Assembly (NCBI GenBank): GCA_902572065.1
Contig: CACGEL010000005.1
Coordinates: forward strand, 1 to 35,671
Direction: 5' to 3'
Origin: an uncultured Prochlorococcus sp.
GTDB taxonomy: Bacteria > Cyanobacteriota > Cyanobacteriia > PCC-6307 > Cyanobiaceae
Length of the DNA stretch: 35,671 bases
A program made the translations under genes and the position numbers. Positions 35,389-35,671 of the stretch are shown here, in pieces. Each line of letters begins with the position of its first letter. The stretch's first letter is position 1. Below the pieces are notes generated by a model. The model worked only from the letters and a program-made list of their open reading frames with translations. It did no database searches and had not been told where the DNA came from.

Positions 35389-35671
35389 TTGACTAAAGGT
35401 AAAGTTCTACAAATAGGATTATTAATATCTCTTTTAGGAATAATAAGTTACAAATTATCTCCTCAATTTGGTATATATAATTTCACAGCCAGCACTATTT
35501 CAAACTTTATCTTGATTGTGATTGTTATGACATGGGTTTCGTCTTACGTTTTTAGAGTTGTTAATGGCAAAATGACTTTTATGGAACAAAGAAAGCGTTA
35601 TAGAAAAAAATATGAAAAAATTGTGAATGATAAACTAGAAATCAAATTCAACTCATTATCAAAAGAAGAGC
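35389..35671 (+). CDS. DUF3007-type membrane protein, 3'-truncated by window edge
   Basis: The frame is open from a TTG at 35389 to the window end (94 complete codons). It begins MTKGKVLQIGLLISLLGIIS, has a second hydrophobic stretch near residues 39-57 (NFILIVIVMTWVSSYVFRV), and continues with a basic tail containing FMEQRKRYRKKYEK. That two-span layout and tail match the cyanobacterial DUF3007 family, commonly found after ndhL. Its function is unknown; the linkage suggests a role near NDH-1 or thylakoids. Confidence 0.8.
   Translation, partial: MTKGKVLQIGLLISLLGIISYKLSPQFGIYNFTASTISNFILIVIVMTWVSSYVFRVVNGKMTFMEQRKRYRKKYEKIVNDKLEIKFNSLSKEE

Overview
The window reads as a chromosomal segment of a marine picocyanobacterium, almost certainly Prochlorococcus and most likely a high-light-adapted type. 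The evidence is strongly AT-rich DNA with very short intergenic spaces, a complete alpha-carboxysome operon with form IA Rubisco, both light-independent (ChlLNB) and light-dependent (Por) protochlorophyllide reductases, a 34-residue PsaM, and NdhL. I see no transposases, integrases, phage genes, CRISPR arrays or other mobile DNA. Several genes start at TTG or GTG.

Layout. Positions 1-5087: the end of a creatininase-family gene, then the hydrocarbon pair aldehyde-deformylating oxygenase and acyl-ACP reductase, accA, an SDR oxidoreductase and folE, all on +. Positions 5091-8384: trpF (-), an M50 site-2 protease with a CBS-like tail (+), a lipoate/octanoate transferase (-), psaM (+, missed by ordinary length cut-offs) and a small membrane-anchored protein. 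Positions 8439-13369: por (+) converging on chlL, chlB and chlN (-). Positions 13527-22610: the carboxysome region. A 122-aa unknown protein (-) diverges from csoS1D (+). rdgB (-) is wedged in, then csoS1, cbbL, cbbS, csoS2, csoSCA, csoS4A, csoS4B and a PCD-like Rubisco assembly factor run on +. Positions 22616-24082: a small cyanobacterial protein, ridA and gloB (-). Positions 24123-27101: hisG, an ABC exporter half-transporter and a GNAT acetyltransferase (+). Positions 27103-28427: a pair of rSAM/selenodomain-type transferases (-). Positions 28589-34882: dnaA (+), a long glutathione-S-transferase-like protein (-), gor (+), a CaCA cation exchanger (-) and pyrC (+). Positions 34987-35671: intronless tRNA-Leu(UAA), ndhL and the start of a DUF3007 gene cut by the window end.

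How the genes fit together. The central 14 kb combines chlorophyll synthesis with CO2 fixation. CsoS1 (hexamer), CsoS1D (gated tandem-domain pore) and CsoS4A/B (pentamer vertices) make the shell. CsoS2 is the scaffold, CsoSCA the internal carbonic anhydrase, CbbLS the cargo enzyme, and the PCD-like protein its likely assembly factor. Gor, the GST-like protein and GloB serve glutathione and methylglyoxal metabolism. The first 3.5 kb couples acyl-ACP supply (AccA) to alkane production (AAR plus ADO).

Nothing here is a clearly new multi-gene system. The best leads are non-coding: perfect hairpins on either side of cbbS, a 14-bp direct repeat across the csoS1 leader, and the poorly characterised small proteins bordering the carboxysome genes.
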